From NCBI GenBank assembly GCA_965153455.1, contig OZ234501.1, positions 13,020,001 through 13,084,000 on the forward strand: a stretch of 64,000 nt of DNA, given 5' to 3'. A program made the position numbers and the translations under genes. Below the pieces are notes generated by a model. That model was not told the DNA's origin. It did no database searches and saw only the letters and a program-made list of their open reading frames with translations. The stretch comes from Sphagnum compactum (lineage: Eukaryota > Bryophyta > Sphagnopsida > Sphagnales). This document shows, piece after piece, positions 24,401-36,563 of the stretch. Numbering within the stretch: position 1 is the stretch's first letter; each line of letters begins with the position of its first letter.

Positions 24401-26279
24401 AGGTCATGATTTGTAGAGTTCATTCCACCACTTCTTGGATTTGAAGGTCCACTTCTTTTGCAACTGAGAGGAATAGCAGGGGATGACAGCACAGCCTGTG
24501 AATGTGCAGCAAGTGCACTCTCAAATCTCCACTTGCTGGCTTGCTCTTGCTGCTGCCGTGTTGATGATTCATTGTTGGACACTGCTGCTCCATGCATCCT
24601 TCTTGCTTGCATAACACTCCTGGACTCACTCATGCGCCCACTGATTTCCCCCAAGTCATCATTGTCTTTTTCTTCTTTCCCACTCCAGCTTCTTGCCATT
24701 GATTCAGTCCTGGAAACCTTACATGAGCTTGAATGCAGTGCACTTACACCTTGTGAATTGGCAAACCCCTGTCTTTCAGATTTTGTTGAACTCACCACCC
24801 CACACTCACTCTGTGTCGTGTAGCTAAGGCTCTGGGTGGAAGGCAAGGACGTCTGTAGCTGTGAACAACTGGGCTTCTGCATGTTATTGGGCTCCAAAAT
24901 CTTTGCAGCAGTTTCAAGCAATTTTGCAGTGTGCTTACTCCCAAGGTTTGATGGTGATTGCATTGGAGACGATGTCAGAAGCTGGTTGTGTGATTTGGAA
25001 GGGAGCAAGACAGGTCCTCCTCCATTGTTGTGGAGATTGGAGAGAACAACAGATTGCTGCTTTGTTTCCTCTGTCTTTTGACGAGATGGTCTTGGGATTC
25101 TTGGATCAACATACGGATGATGCACTACATGTGGTTCAGCTCCAATACCACGAGCACGCATCCCTGAAGCTTTTCTCCTTTGTGCTTCTCCTTCCAGCTG
25201 CTGTTTCTTCTTCTGCTCAGCTGATGCTTTCCTGGAGAAACTAGGAAGCTTTTCTGTAAGTGATTTCCTGCTGGAGTCTTTGAAGCCTTCTTGCCATAGA
25301 AGTTCCTGCAACAATACTGGAGGAGCTGCTACTACTGGAGAGGAAGGCATAAGCCCTTCTTGTTGAAGCACTTGATCTTTAGAAGTTTCTATGTCAGGTA
25401 CAACAACATGAGATGCTGCTGCTGCTGATGATGATGATGATGATAATGATGATGTCTTTGGCAGGGATTCAAGCCCCATCAAACGAGCTACAACACCAGG
25501 AACGTGATCTTCTTCACTCGCCTTGCTAGTTCCTGGTGCACTCTCAAAAGTGTTCTTCACTGCTGCATCATGTTGTACAAATCCTCTTGTTTCATCGTCA
25601 TTCTGCAATGGAAAAACCAGAAAACATCTTGGCATTCGAGGTCACAAACAGAGGACATGGTGATTCACTTCTTCTCCCTCTCCTTTATCTTCTTCCTTGG
25701 ATCCTTGGATTTAGTGAAATGTGCAACATGGAGGTATGAATGCAGTGGAGACAATTGGAGGAGCGGGAAAGAGTTTAATTTCTATGTACCAGAGAGCGCT
25801 TGACATTTGTCTCTTTCAAGCTCCTTTCCCTTCTCACGTAATGCTCTTCTTCAAGTCTCTCTATTTCCACAAACAAAACGATGCATTTCACAACCAGAAA
25901 GCTCACAAACAATGAGAAAGAATATGCAAAAAACTCTCCGATGGAATGTAAGCTTGTCGCCCAAGAGCTTTTGGAAGCAAAAGGCTCCATAAAGATTTGG
26001 AAGAGTTAGCTTTCAAGCAAAAAAAGATTGAAAACGGTAGTCGAGAATGTGAGTTCGAGAGTGAGATTCAGAAAGATGTCGAGGGAAGAAGAAGAGCGGA
26101 TTCTACGAGGAAGCACTTATACCTGCAGGGAGACGTTTGGTGGCGCAGCGCTTCTTGCTCGGATTCCAGTCGAACATGTGGAAGAAGGTGCCCACGCAGC
26201 CTCCGACTCTTGGAGATTGCGCACTCACGTGGTTCAATGACGGCGTTCTCTGCAGCTCTGTGAATTCCTTCATGGCCAT
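21473..26279 (-). CDS. TRM/LONGIFOLIA-like protein with VARLMGLE motif and C-terminal DUF4378
   Basis: Five exons are proposed: 26279-26123, 25703-25669, 25602-22741, 22573-22339 and 22185-21473, giving about 1,333 residues. Exon 1 carries the conserved N-terminal GGCVGTFFHMFDWNPSKKR block. The long exon 3 has VPGVVARLMGLESLP (about 98-112, the TRM/DUF3741 motif), Ser/Gln-rich disordered sequence and IDDVFPELPMDEIISDI. Exon 4 has PSPVSVLESHFLDES. Exon 5 is DUF4378 (LLFDAVNEAL, EIYRKLCEW, MIEELVDEL). TRM proteins recruit TON1-PP2A factors to microtubules and affect cell shape and division plane; this is known of the family, not shown here. Exon 1 ends in phase 1 and exon 3 starts in phase 0, so they cannot join directly. 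The 35-nt micro-exon (SKEEDKGEGEE) repairs the frame with AAG| and |GTGAAT borders and is the weakest element. Exons 3-5 are firm. Confidence 0.88.
25669..25703 (-). other. Proposed 35-nt micro-exon of the TRM gene
   Basis: It is flanked by a CCAAG acceptor and a GAAGAA|GTGAAT donor, and its length (35 nt, 2 mod 3) is what is needed to join a phase-1 donor to a phase-0 acceptor. It encodes an acidic Lys/Glu stretch. The downstream intron would be only about 66 bp. Confidence 0.45.
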
Positions 26280-27590
26280 GTTTCCTCCTTGAATGTGGCG
26301 AGCCCCCCCACCTTCTCAACAGCTTTGTTTTTTGTTTTTTCTCCTTTGGTTTCCCTTGTCCAGGAAAAGCTGGAAGTCGCTTGGTTCTTCAACCGCTTCC
26401 AAAACTCTCTTCCTTGAAGAACAAACTTGTTTCCAGAGGAATACGAAATCCAGCGTCCGAAGTCTGACCCCAGATCGCTCGAGCCTCTTGTACTATAGAA
26501 TGCGAGGTACCTGGCCTCCTCCTCCTCCGTGTCCAATTCTCTACCCTCCTGTAGATTCTATTTCCCACTCCTCGCTCTCCCCAGTTCCCCACACGATATG
26601 AACAAGTTTCACGAATGAACTGTCGAAAGCTTTTCACGACCAAGTTCTTCAGCTCAGGGAATCACATAAACAACGGCAGGCATTCTTCATGTTTGATCCC
26701 CCAACAAGCTTCACAGCCAACTTTTACACTCGCGAGCATGATGAACAATTTTGTAAACTACTCTAGCATTCGAAGCTCGGCTCACGAGCTTTTTGTCGAG
26801 TACTCCAGGTGCAATGTCCTTTCGACCCAAGTCTTTCCCGCATGGCAGCAGGTTTGGAAACAAACTCGATATGGAAAAATCGCGACTTCGAATTCAAGAA
26901 CTGCGAAGAAGAGAGAGAGAAGAGAAACACACATACACATAAAGAGACACAGACAGAGAAGGGTACAGATCAAGGAAAGGTAAGCAATGAAATTAAAGCT
27001 CCAGATTTGGAGCAATTTTCCTGCAATTGGAAGAATTTCGATCGTCGCCGAGTGAGAGAAAGTGCAATCTCCGCAAAAAAACAAATCATCCTCTGCTAGA
27101 AAACTGGAACCACATCAACAAAAAACGAACTTCGCAAGAATGGAATGGAGTAGAGTCCACAAACAAACATGTAACTGCCAATGCAGAAGAAGAAGCGCAG
27201 CTAGCTGGTCCTTCTGTAGCAAGCAGCTCACAGACAATTAGTCGAGGAAGAAGAAGAAACCAGCAACTCCACACTCCACACGCATATCAACACCACCACA
27301 CTAGTCATGGCTAAGCTCTCACACTAGCTACCAGATACCAAGTTTCAAATCACTACAACAATCCCCAAAAGAGAGAACTCGATCGATCGAGCGATCAAGA
27401 CACACAAAGAGAGAGACACTCAAAGAAAGAGAGATTTTTCTGAGAGATTGGTGTGAGATCAAGCTTGAAGCTTGTTGACTAGTTAGAAGACATGACAAAA
27501 GAGCAAGAAGAAGAGAAGCTTCTCCTCCTCCTCCTCCTCCTCCTCCTACTCATCATTATCAACATGAGTAACACCATCTCCCCCAACCAA
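26280..27590. promoter_or_regulatory. TRM gene leader and promoter-like DNA
   Basis: This stretch, upstream of the minus-strand TRM start, has purine/pyrimidine-skewed leader-like DNA and GA/CA-rich tracts. A (CTC)n tract lies at 27522-27547. No core promoter element can be fixed with confidence. Confidence 0.35.
27522..27547. repeat. (CTC)n microsatellite
   Basis: About eight CTC/TCC triplets. Confidence 0.9.
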
Positions 27591-30500
27591 AAAAAAAAGA
27601 GATGAAAAACGAATACTGAAATCGAGAGAGACAGACAAACAAAGGTGAAAATCAAAAACTACGATGGGTAGCCAGAGAGAGAACCTTAAACAAGCGAGAA
27701 CACACGGGAAATACAAAACGCAAGCGAGAAAAGCAGCGATGGTGAAAAACACAAACGGAATACACAAAATACATAAAATTTACAAATACAAGAACACCAA
27801 AAAAAATAAAATTCTTTCCATTTCGACCGAAGAAATATCACTTTATTAATCCAAGTTTATATAGTGTCAATTCAAAAAATTCTTTACACAAAAATTACAA
27901 ATACGACAAATACAAAAAAAAAAAATTGGTACAAAATGACAATAATATTTGTGCTAATTTCTTCCACTTATGAAAAATAGGTAATAAGTTACCTACACGC
28001 TTTTGGATTTTGTTCCAAGTGAGTTTTACCCAATTCAACCATATGGATTTGGGGTTGAAGAAGATTGAAATGTGTGTGTGTGTCAAGGCAATTTTTTTTT
28101 CAATTCTTTTTTCTTATGGAAAAAATGGTGAGTTTTTCCCCCCCCCTTTCCAAAAAAAAATGTAGTTGAATTTACACTAGGAAAACAAAAATTTCCAAAA
28201 ACTTTTCCTTCTAAAAATTTGGCGGGGGAGGAAAGCAAGAGATGAGAAAGTAATATACCTCGAACACTTGATAGCAACAGGGACACAAATAAAACTTAGG
28301 TTCTTTCTTGGGGGGGCGGGGTGGGGGATTTTTTGGGTTGTAAACATGGGAAACATGTTCCCAATAAGCGAAAAATGAGAAGGAAAGGAAGGAAAAAAGA
28401 AAGGGGTTGCAAAATAAGAAAACTTGATAGAATGAGGAGACACAACAATAAGAAGGAAGAGCAAATAATGGGTACTTGTTAGACAAAACACATGGCGACG
28501 ACACCATAATGCCATGGACAAACAAAATCATATATAGTTGCTGACCATGGAACAAACATAAGCAGATTATGTTAGGACAACTTTGAGTCGTAACAAGATA
28601 TGTAAGGAGGGACGGTGTGTGTGTGTCGATGAATCAAAACATAAGAGTACAAGAGAATGCACCAATCGATCAAAGTAGGTCACCAAATCCATTTTTTAAT
28701 TATTGGATCAGGGGTGTCTATGCATGCATGTTTCGTGGCCAAATAGTATTGAGCTCCCAAATAGTTATGTAATTAATAGTTATTCATCTGATTTATGTCA
28801 ATTCATGACTTTGTAATAAAATTTGAGATTTAGATACCTATACCCAAATTGTAATAGGAAATCCACATTACATAGTAAACCTCTAATTCAGAGGTTTTTG
28901 TGCGGGTCGTTACTAATTTGAAAGAAACAAAAATGCTCTAAACATTTGGACAAACTTTCATCAACAGTTTGGTAGCCTATATGTCTATCACATGATAGAA
29001 AGGAAGCGTCTTGGCTTAAGTCAAACATAGGGAGGTCTTCTATGGTATAGAGAAGTCTGAAATTCAGACCCATCACCCCAATCAAACCCATAGATGTCCA
29101 TCGATGTTAAACCTACAAACTAACTGAAATCAATTTAGTGTATGCATTCTTGAACTAGGTTCCTTAAGTAGTGCTCATTAAGCGTATTTTAGTCATGTTC
29201 ATAGTTCATACCATAGATGGAGAGAAAATGCTGAAATCACCAACATTCATTGAACTTCTTGGTGGTCTTACCCAGACTTAGGTTTTTCCGGTGGTAGATT
29301 TTCTGTTCAATAAGGGATTCCAGATGTTTTTACCATCATAGACAAACCTTTTATTCGGCTTGCAAACAAGTTAGGTACTTCCTATCCTTTCAAAAAAGTG
29401 GGTTTCTTGTAGGTTTTTTTCCTTAGCAATTTTCTTCAAAAACTATTATTGTATGCATTTAAGGAAGGAGAGAGCTCTTTGGCGCCAACCCATCATCCAC
29501 TCCGTTTTGAAAAAGGAAAAAAAAATTGGAATTCAAAGTTAAGGCGCTTGATACTACCCTCCTCTAGACTACTATAGTTAGACCTTACAAAAAACTATGC
29601 CACCTTCTGACACCCAACACAATTTTGAAATTTCTATTTCCTTCTGTCATGCAAACATTTTAGGTTGTACCCCATTGGTGAAATCAAAGATTCCTGTCTC
29701 ACCCAAGATACAAGCAAACCTAGTTTTTCAAAAACAAAAGTCTTCCACTTTGGGAGATGTGAAGAGATAAATGTTGTTCTGGAAGTACTCACCAACCCAA
29801 CCCCCACTAGAACACGTTCTTCTTCCCACCACCCAAGAAAAATGTGTTTGTATGAGCATTTTCATACCTACCTACCTACCGATGGTGTATTTGCACACAC
29901 CCGGGTCCTACAAAGTGGCATTCAAAGACAAGTAAAAAAACAATACTAATAGAGTTTCAGCATTTCATACTGAGATTTAATCAAATTTCCTTACTTCACG
30001 GATATCACTAAAAGAGGGGTTAGGGGGTGAAAGGACGCCCAAAGACAGGGTGGATTTGTGGATATCACTATTATTTCCAAAAAAAATTCAGGAATAAGTT
30101 GATGATAACTGGGAAAAGGAAAAGAGCTCGATTCAAAATTACATTTCTTGCAGGATGAAAAAGATTTGTAGAAATCATTTGTTTGGTTTTTGTAGCTTGA
30201 AATTCAGTCGCCCCCGTATCAATTGGCATGGCACTCTAAACATGTCTTAAGCCCTACATGCACAGATGGGTTTTTCCATTTGATGCCCTTATATGTAGAG
30301 ATAGAGTTAGATGCTCATTAAAAATTCGCCCTTATTTATCTATACATCATAAATCATAAAGACTTTTTGTTTAAAATTTCTTGAAACCATTTCTGTTCTA
30401 CCGATCTTCTTGTAAGGATGAGAGAAACAAGGTACCCAACAACAAACAACAATCAAATGGGCATTCTATATATGTGTTACTTTTCTCATTAGTGCTGACC

Positions 30501-30931
30501 AAAGCTAATTACCAATACTTGCTCACTTTATTAATATCATCAACAATAATACGATTCAACCTTTGCACATTGCAAGTATGTGTGTGTGAGATAGGGTTTA
30601 AGGTATGCACTTTCTGACAATATCAGATTCAAACAACATAGATTCTCACCAGAAAAGGACCATAATCCAAATTTTATCGGAGCAAAAAGACAGAGGAATT
30701 CAGATCCAAATACAACCTAATTGCTATGAAAATATAAAGCTTGGTAGATTGAAATAGCTGAAAAAGGTAAAAGGCCCATAGAGGGTAAATGGCCCCAATG
30801 ACCTTTGTGCATGTCAGTGCCGCACACCCATTGTTCTGGTGCAGGGTCAGACTGATGTTTCATGTCGCTCGCTGTAGCAACTAGGGTTACATACTCATTT
30901 CAAATCTTCACTATTTAAATTGGTAGAATTA
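27591..30931. other. AT-rich intergenic DNA
   Basis: Only short homopolymer runs (poly-A, poly-G and poly-C near 27,910, 28,137 and 28,310) and low-complexity tracts are seen. No gene, RNA gene or long repeat is supported. Confidence 0.5.
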
Positions 30932-31139
30932 TGGTGCATTCACACTTGATATTAAATCAATGTCAAATCTAAATCTAGGTGGCATCCTAGGTGACACCCA
31001 ATATTAAATGGGCAATAGCTTAATGTTAAGTGGATGTTAGTTTAATTTAAAATCTTCATCGTAATTTTAAGTCTTAAATGACAAGTATGGCATTAAGGGA
31101 CTCAACACTAGAGTCCCTAACACCAAGTGTGAACGGACC
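30932..31139. mobile_element. Tourist-like MITE with TTA target duplication
   Basis: The left end GGTGCATTCACACTTGATAT matches the reverse complement of the right end, GGTCCGTTCACACTTGGTGT, at most positions. The trinucleotide TTA flanks both sides (30929-30931 and 31140-31142), as expected for PIF/Harbinger-derived MITEs. The element is about 207 bp, AT-rich, and has no coding capacity. An inner palindrome-like stretch (GGGACTC...GAGTCCC) lies near the right end. Confidence 0.75.
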
Positions 31140-31142
31140 TTA

Positions 31143-32482
31143 AACTAGCCAAAGAGGTAAGTAACATCTTGGACACTTGAACATATTTTTGTTTTGTCTT
31201 GTAAAGTATGTAATGGGGTAGCTTAAAATAGTCGATAAGGTAGGTTGCAACTAGCAACTTTCCACCATGCACAGTTATCACTTTTCACACAACCACAAGC
31301 CATCTATGTAGTTGAGGTCCAAAGGCCGAACATACATGTGTCATGTATTTTTTTTTTTCTCTTAATCACTTACTTGTATTCTTCCTCTTCATAATGTCCA
31401 AGTTCTTGGGTTCTTTGGTTCTCATTAGTAATCTTTGGAGTTTTCCTCCACCCCCAGTTTGTAATGGGAAGCTGCAATAAATTATATACTTTACTCATGT
31501 TTTGATAGCAGCACACACATTGTTAGGGAACCCTTTGTTGACGACAACCGGCAATTGTAGTAATTGGTTTTGTCATGTCCTCATGTGGCGTCATGTCCAT
31601 CCATTGTTTTGCAAATTGCTTACCAACTACTTTCATTTCATAAAAACTTCATTTTGTTCTACCGTTTTGTTCTCTCTATCTCGATACAAGTATATACCAT
31701 TGGTCAATGATTTTTGTACATAATGTACCATGTCCATCCAGCTTTTGAAAACTTGGGCATTTTGCATGATCCATAGCTATGCAATGGCAACTCACAACTC
31801 TTCAAATTGTGTGTGTATATACGTGCTACAGCCCTTATATTCTTTTTTGTGACATTTTGAAGTGACCATCTTCGAGCGTTAACCACCGTTGTTGTCGAAT
31901 GTTTTTTCAACAAGTACTTGTAACCAAAGTATTGGGGAAGACACCCATTTGCTTGCTCTTCGGCGTAAATATGTGGCAAAAGAGAGTTTTATCATAAGAA
32001 ACTGGCATTAATTCAGAAATCACCAAACTTGTTGACTGACTATGAACCTGTTGGAACAATTGATGAGCTTTCAACTACAAATCCACTATTAGCTTCTAAT
32101 ATAATCAAGTTAATTTAATACTTTGGTATAATGAAACAACTTTAGTCTTAAAGGCTCATCAGTGCCATTCAAATCCATGCCTTCCCCTAAATTAAATGAA
32201 TATTGCAACATTAACTAACACCCAATGATCATCACATCAATTCAACCTAAATTCCCTCGGAAATGCACTTGTTTTCTTAGCTATTATTTAACAAACAATT
32301 GCATATCAACTTTTCGGCATAATCGACACACTTGAATTAAGAATTTCCTTCCATATGAAACAATGCTAATTAAGCCATTCATCCATCCACTTCCTTGAGA
32401 GCACAGCTAGACAAGACAAGCAACAAGACTTTTCCAATAACTTGTCACTATTAAGCTAATGCTAAATCCTTTCTGGGATGAT
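31143..32482. other. AT-rich intergenic DNA
   Basis: Nothing codes here that I can support on either strand. Confidence 0.5.
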
Positions 32483-32840
32483 AGCCACTTGTGGTCGGTC
32501 CATCACCAATTTACTAGGAACCAATTTGGACTCATTTGAAGCAAATTGAATCCTGGGGTTGGACTATATACCTTGGTCCCTAGCCTGATTCTTGGTTCTC
32601 CAAATCAAGAGCTCTCCTTTTAGCACTGTTTTTTGGTCCAAACCAATTGATTTTCCCTCCAAAACAGGTGCCATGTAGGTTTAGCCTCAATTAGCCACCT
32701 TTTGGTCTTGGACCCTCATCTAAAGGCCTTGGGACCAATTTAAAGCTTTTGACCAATAAGAATGCTTGAATAAGCTCATTGGTCCAGCCGTACAATGAAT
32801 TCCTGGACTTTGGACCCTCGACTGAAGTCGCCTTAAGTGA
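32483..32840. mobile_element. Second copy of the dispersed TIR family, with a duplicated end
   Basis: The reverse complement of about 32,560-32,757 matches the element beginning at 6127. Family-type end motifs occur at about 32,709-32,733 (GGACCCTCATCTAAAGGCC) and again at 32,812-32,835 (GGACCCTCGACTGAAGTCGCC). The sequence GTCCAGCCGTACAATGAA occurs twice, at about 32,782 and 32,903, 121 bp apart. Two copies may be nested or partly duplicated; exact borders are unknown. Confidence 0.5.
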
Positions 32841-35460
32841 GTTCTAGGTAGGTTGATACATATGGATTGGTAGTCAAAGGTCACTACCACAATCATCACT
32901 GGGTCCAGCCGTACAATGAAAATGTGTTTTCCATCCACATACCATCATCCTCGATGGTGCATTGGCGGGTTTTCTCAGGCCTGGATCACATATCTACTAC
33001 AATTCTTTGAATTCTTGGGCAGACCTGTTGTATGTAGTGTTTGATTGATTGATTTGAGAGTCTATTTGTCGATTTCTCCGATCCCCTCCTTTTTGTAAGT
33101 AGGTTAGTAAGCATAGAAACGATGCTAACCATGAGGTAAGTTCAAAGTAGATGCACGGAGGTCCAAGAGAGTTATGGTTAGTACATAACTAAGGGCCCAC
33201 TGGTGGGTTCTTAGTAGGTATGTGGTAAACACAGAAACTAAGCTAACCACTGTGGTTAGCTAGGGAACTAGAAGCCAATGTAAAAGGTATTTACTGTCCA
33301 GTCACCCTCCATCCATCCATCCATCCCTCATGGTGTGATGAAAATTCTTATACTGTTATTTTCCTTTCCAATGATGAGAAATTGTTTTTTTTGAATGAAG
33401 TAAAAGAATGATGAGATGATCAAATTATTGACTTACACACTTGACAATTGTGAGTCCCCCCATGCATGTGTAAATGAATCTCATCAACTATACTAATGGT
33501 ATAGGTTGCTAGTCCAATATGTGCATGAGGCAAAACTAAATGCAAGTAAGAGAGTGTCACTTAAATCTTATATGAGCAATTACTTTGCCCTAGATGTCTC
33601 ACTTTGTTTTATTGACTATAACTACTTCCATTGCATCAGCAATTTCACAACAATCAATGAACATAAGTTTGATGGCAGTTTGTTGAATTGGGTCTTTTCC
33701 AATTTGGTCATCTCCAATCCTTTTTTATTTTTGTCCACTCTTTTACTAGGGTAAACCCTAAACCCTACCTTCCATTTGTCTGAACACTATTGTAAATTTG
33801 CAACATAATCCGGTTGGTTTTTAAATCAAGGCCAACCCAGCCACCATCACAATTTTTTGCATTAGGTTGAATGCATGATTAAGTTGACACACAAATGACT
33901 TACATTTTTTATTTTGAGATTTTAAAGGCAAAGGCAAAGAGAAAACATGAATTTATTGTTGCAGAGAATTTATTGAATTGGTACACATATAACCTTCCTC
34001 CTCCTCAAGAGGAGGTGATAAAGGACCATCCCTAGTCTAAAATTAGGACTCTGGGGAGATGAAAGAATCACTTCATTTAAATTTGAAAGGTGACCCAAAA
34101 GAGAGTTTCACTTATGGAACTTAAATAATTGAAGAATAAAAAAGCCTGGTTGTTTTAGATCATTAGGTAGTCATTGCAATTTGCAAGATGACAAGAAATT
34201 CCCAAAAGAGTTGTCAAAATTAAACCAAAAAGAGATTTACACTTAAAATTTTACCCAATATAACAGAATCATCAAATAATTAAGAATGATTACTAAAGGA
34301 AACTCAAATCACATGTTATTGCAACAAATGTAAGTGCATTGACAATAGGCAAGTTCGTCAATTTATGATTGCAAGCACAACATGGCTTCCTAGAAGAATT
34401 AATTGAGAATTAATGAACTTTCAGCAAACAATCATGATCACATAGAACGTTGCATGTGTGAAAGTAAGAAGTAACAACCGAGAACCTCCTATTGGAGCTA
34501 TAAAAATCCTATTGTGATCATTGCACCTCCTCGGTGGAGGATGAAATTTTGCCCCAGTTCACTAGAAAAAGAAACACTGAAACAAACTAAGCCACGGTTG
34601 TCATCACGAAAGATTTGATGCTCCAAATATGATTGAGTGGTTTAATTTCTAACCCTTGAGTAGTACTTTCCTCTCGGGAAATGTAGGCAATTTCTTAACA
34701 AAATAACTACGTCAATGTTCTTGTGTTTTAACTTGCAACAACACTGCCTACCTTTCAATGTATTTTGGGGGAACATGAACTGCATGCTAAAGTCTTGTGA
34801 AGATCATGTGCACTCCTCCATATTTTGATTAAATTGATTATAGAGATTATTCCAGAGCGTGAATTCATGCTCAAATTTACATTGATTCTTGGTGCTTCCG
34901 AAAAAAAGTAAAACTAGAAATTGAGTGTCAAGTAACAAAAAAAACTAAGCACACAGACAGATTTTGAGGTTTTCTTTCGGGAGAGAATCTGAGCTCCACT
35001 AAGCTAGTAGTAGGCTGTGTACCCTAATATCCTCAGCTTCGTTAACCTCTAGCAAAAACCCAATTTTGCTTTAGCATTGTGAAAACAATAATAGCCAGGA
35101 CAGATTGAAATAATAATTCAAGGCATATTCAAGATCTCTGAAAGAAAAAAGCCATTAGGTTGATCCCAAGAGAGATTTTACAACATTTAATGACCTCCAG
35201 ACTTTTGAGCTTTTATATTATAATCTGCCCTCTATGCAGTTGTACTATAACATGACAAATTGCTCTATTATTCTTCTCTTGGTCTGGAGTCCTTTAATTT
35301 TTGGGTCAGATGCGGGCATTACCAAGATATGGGGCACACGGTGATGAACTTGAGGGGAGAGTCACAGACTCTTTGCAAACATTGCATTCTCAAGAAACTA
35401 GTTACAAGCTCATACTTCACATGATCTATATACCGCAGTAGCCTAAGGTCAGCTTCCACG
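32841..35460. other. AT-rich intergenic DNA
   Basis: A short CCAT run lies near 33,311, and a weak direct similarity (TAGAAACGATGCTAACCA versus CAGAAACTAAGCTAACCA) lies at about 33,113 and 33,231. No gene is supported. Confidence 0.5.
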
Positions 35461-35870
35461 GTGATAAAATGACCGTATTGTCATATGAATAGTGAAATTA
35501 TTCAAATCATAGCTTGCAATAATTCGGATGCTTTTCAACACATCAGTTTGATCTTTTTTCAACAAACGCATGCATTTCAATATTCAAACAATTAATTGGT
35601 GACAAAATGATCGTATTCTCATATGAATTAGTGAAATATTCAAATCTTAGCTTGCAATAATTCAGATGCTTTTCAACACCTCAGTTTGATATTTTTCCAA
35701 AAAATGCATTTCAATATTCAAAAAATTAATTAATTGGTGACAAAATGATCGTATTGCCATATGAATAGTGAAATCTTAGCTTGCGATAATTCTTAAGCTT
35801 GTGTTTAAACACCTCAATTTGATTTTTCTTTTAAATGCATTTCAATATTCAAACAATTAATTCATGATGG
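35461..35870. repeat. Three tandem copies of a 138-bp repeat
   Basis: Copies start with GTGATAAAAT or GTGACAAAAT at 35461, 35599 and 35737, two exact 138-bp steps. Each reads on through CGTATTGTCATATGAAT, TAGCTTGCAATAATTC, TTTTCAACACCTCAGTTTG and GCATTTCAATATTCAAAC. The third copy is the most diverged and ends near 35,870. Confidence 0.9.
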
Positions 35871-36291
35871 AACTTCCCTTAGGGTAGAAAAAAAAACTTA
35901 CTTACCTCATGATTGAATTGATGTATTTTATTGCGGGTTCCCATTTTTTGAGCTTTTAAGATCAAAGAATGGGCAATTTTCATTATGGGGGCGAGGCTGG
36001 GGAAAGGAGAGAGAGAGAGAGGAAAAAAGGTTGGAATTTAATGGACCTCCAAGTATTGTTACTTCTTTAACTCTAGGAACCTATGGATTTTAATAATCAA
36101 CTTTCACCTCCTATCCCCTCTTTCAGTGATATTCACAAAGTAAGAAAATTTTATTGATTCTCAGAGGTATGAAATGTTGAAACTCAGCATTCAATGCATT
36201 CATTGGTTCGAGACTAATTACAGTAATTTTTGTACAAGGTGGGAGCAGGAAGAATATATGTAGAAACAGTGGAGGCGCTCACGAAAAGGAA

Positions 36292-36563
36292 AGACATGAT
36301 GAAACTCAGTTTTTATGTACCACCAAAATTGTTGCAAAAACTAGTTTGGGTCTCAGTTACTTTTCTTTTTAAAATTTTCATTCCCAGTTACACCTTTGAT
36401 GCCCTATTATACCGAAACCGGTCATTCTCAGACATGATGAAACTCAGTTTTTACCACCAAAATTGTTCCAAAAACTAGTTTGGGTCTCAGTTACTTTTCT
36501 TTTTAAAATTTTCATTCCCAGTTACACCTTTGATGCCCTATTATGCCGAAACCGGTCATTCTC
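36292..36563. repeat. Recent 138-bp tandem duplication
   Basis: 36292-36429 is repeated at 36430-36563. By eye the copies differ by a 4-bp deletion and two base changes, so this is much younger than the other repeats nearby. The shared right end reads CCGAAACCGGTCATTCTC. Confidence 0.95.

Noticed and set aside
28580-28612. GAGTCGTAACAAG string resembling the 3' end of small-subunit rRNA
   Set aside because: Only about 13 bases match and the flanks do not continue as rRNA, so it is most likely chance.
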